From positions 1 to 64,000 of the forward strand of contig NZ_JAIXHL010000014.1 in NCBI RefSeq assembly GCF_030145815.1: a stretch of 64,000 nt of DNA, written 5' to 3'. The DNA comes from Sphingomonas sp. (GTDB lineage: Bacteria > Pseudomonadota > Alphaproteobacteria > Sphingomonadales > Sphingomonadaceae). Both the position numbers and the translations under genes were made by a program. Below the pieces are notes generated by a model. It was not told the DNA's origin, ran no database searches, and saw only the letters and a program-made list of their open reading frames with translations. Below, piece after piece: positions 63,306-64,000 of this stretch. Each line of letters opens with the position of its first letter. Position 1 is the stretch's first letter.

Positions 63306-63381
63306 GCACCGGCCCGCTCCCCCACCCGGCCACCCATATCATGCTACCGCGGGGTGGCCGGGTGGGGGAGCGGGCCGGTGC
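63306..63381. repeat. Perfect 30-bp inverted repeat with 16-nt loop
   Basis: Positions 63306-63335 and 63352-63381 are exact reverse complements over 30 bp (CACCGGCCCGCTCCCCCACC core). It lies between tldD and the zf-CHCC gene, so a transcript would form a long stem. No T-run follows on the minus strand side. It may be a repeat element with a regulatory or terminator effect. Confidence 0.75.
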
Positions 63382-63392
63382 CGCCTAGAAAC

Positions 63393-63623
63393 TTAGAGAC
63401 TCGCGCCAGCCGGGTGGTCGGGCAATTGCGACTGGTCGGCGCCATCGGCGGGGCCGCCGATCAGCACGAAGCGGCGGTCGCAATAGCCGCAATCGACATA
63501 GCCATGCTCGTCGATCTGCAGAAACACGCGCGGATGGCCGAGCGCGGCGGGGATACCGGCATGCGCGCCGTCACAGGCGACGCGGGCGGTGGTGACGCGG
63601 GTGATTTCGGGCGGCGCGATCAT
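63393..63623 (-). CDS. zf-CHCC zinc-finger protein
   Basis: A 76-aa protein with the Cys-His-Cys-Cys pattern: [22 protein letters not shown], then [13 protein letters not shown]. It is a homologue of the mitochondrial complex I subunit NDUFS6 zinc domain, and its short form is typical of alphaproteobacteria. Role unproven; an assembly function for respiratory or zinc proteins is plausible. Confidence 0.85.
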   Translation of the reverse strand: MIAPPEITRVTTARVACDGAHAGIPAALGHPRVFLQIDEHGYVDCGYCDRRFVLIGGPADGADQSQLPDHPAGASL

Positions 63624-63677
63624 GGGATGCGGTTAGCAAAGCGCGCGGGGTCGGGCAATCACGCTGTGCAGTGATGT

Positions 63678-63986
63678 TCACATCGTCCCGGTAGCGCGCT
63701 CAAACTCGTCCGCACAGCGTTCGGCGAGCTTGGCTGCCCCTTCTACACCGCCGGCCTGCATCGACTCTGCGACTGCCTCCATCGCCGGACCGAGCATCGC
63801 CGCTCCGCTGCGCCCGACGATCTTGCCGAGGAAAAAGCTCATCGTCATGTCGAGTCCCTGCTTGTCGGACGCAGATGCGCTTTCGCCCAGCATCGTCATC
63901 GCGAACACGCATTTGGCGTCCGCCTGGTCGGCGGGTGTCGGGGTGGCCTGAACCATGGCAAGCGCGAGTGCGTGGGTGATGAGCAT
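63678..63986 (-). CDS. Hypothetical small exported protein
   Basis: A 102-aa protein with a signal-like N-terminus (MLITHALALAMVQATPTPA) and a mature helical domain with Cys 26 and Cys 91 (AKCVFAMTM; AERCADEFERA). GGGGAGG lies seven bases before the ATG. No family was recognised. Similar Cys-pair exported helical proteins are common in sphingomonads. Confidence 0.7.
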   Translation of the reverse strand: MLITHALALAMVQATPTPADQADAKCVFAMTMLGESASASDKQGLDMTMSFFLGKIVGRSGAAMLGPAMEAVAESMQAGGVEGAAKLAERCADEFERATGTM

Positions 63987-64000
63987 CGGTGTTCCTCCCC

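Noticed and set aside
62208-63674. Plus-strand frame of 488 codons opposite tldD
   Set aside because: Shadow of tldD that also runs across the 30-bp inverted repeat and the zf-CHCC gene.

Overview
The window is high-GC (roughly two-thirds G+C by eye) chromosomal DNA from an alphaproteobacterium, almost certainly a sphingomonad (Sphingomonas or a close relative). Indicators are the gene orders hemE-hemJ-rho, mnmE-mnmG-rsmG-parA-parB and ppsR-maf-aroE-coaE-dnaQ, a hemC-hemD-Mic60-like cluster, and DUF1491, MmcB, DUF3576, DUF6489 and zf-CHCC proteins. No phage, IS element, CRISPR array or rRNA operon was seen; there is one tRNA gene, tRNA-Gly(GCC).

Layout. 1-3300 is the rimP-nusA-ylxR-infB operon (minus strand; infB cut by the window edge), in which three of the four genes start with TTG. 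3373-8000 holds a PQQ-type sugar dehydrogenase lipoprotein, two hotdog thioesterases and an unfamiliar cassette: a 48-aa peptide ORF, two proteins with a beta-rich or cupin-like part plus C-terminal helical repeats, and an OmpR-type regulator with a degenerate receiver. 8000-16600 carries an enoyl-CoA hydratase, a thiolase, hemC-hemD-Mic60-like, a glutarate-type module (glutaryl-CoA dehydrogenase, GNAT, CoA-transferase) and an FAD monooxygenase that seems to start at CTG. 16500-26100 holds an acyltransferase, DUF72, DUF2147, tRNA-Gly, a thioredoxin/TPR protein, a Lon-substrate-domain protein, a UbiH-type hydroxylase, FtsK and a LysR regulator. 26120-37210 starts with a candidate small RNA and a bacterial CDC48 ATPase, followed by transport, redox, peptidoglycan and repair genes.

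The most important region is 37370-53711. Minus-strand DUF1491-thioesterase-ptsN-hpf and dnaQ-coaE-aroE-maf-ppsR face plus-strand hemE-hemJ-rho across 321 bp (42782-43102). That interval has two consensus DnaA boxes, degenerate boxes, six GANTC sites and an AT-rich tract: the probable chromosomal origin. About 6.4 kb to its right, three parS palindromes (49512, 51442, 51933) sit inside mnmG-rsmG, just before parA-parB, so origin and centromere lie within 11 kb.

53712-64000 holds inverted-repeat elements, then holA-lptE-leuS-DUF3576 (minus), a beta-barrel-like protein, a ThiE-like protein, a YggS-HAD pair, tldD, a perfect 30-bp inverted repeat, a zf-CHCC protein and a small secreted protein.

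Many neighbours overlap by 1-4 bases (ATGA, GTGA, TGATG), so translational coupling is the rule. All functions are assigned by reading motifs and gene order; no database search was run.
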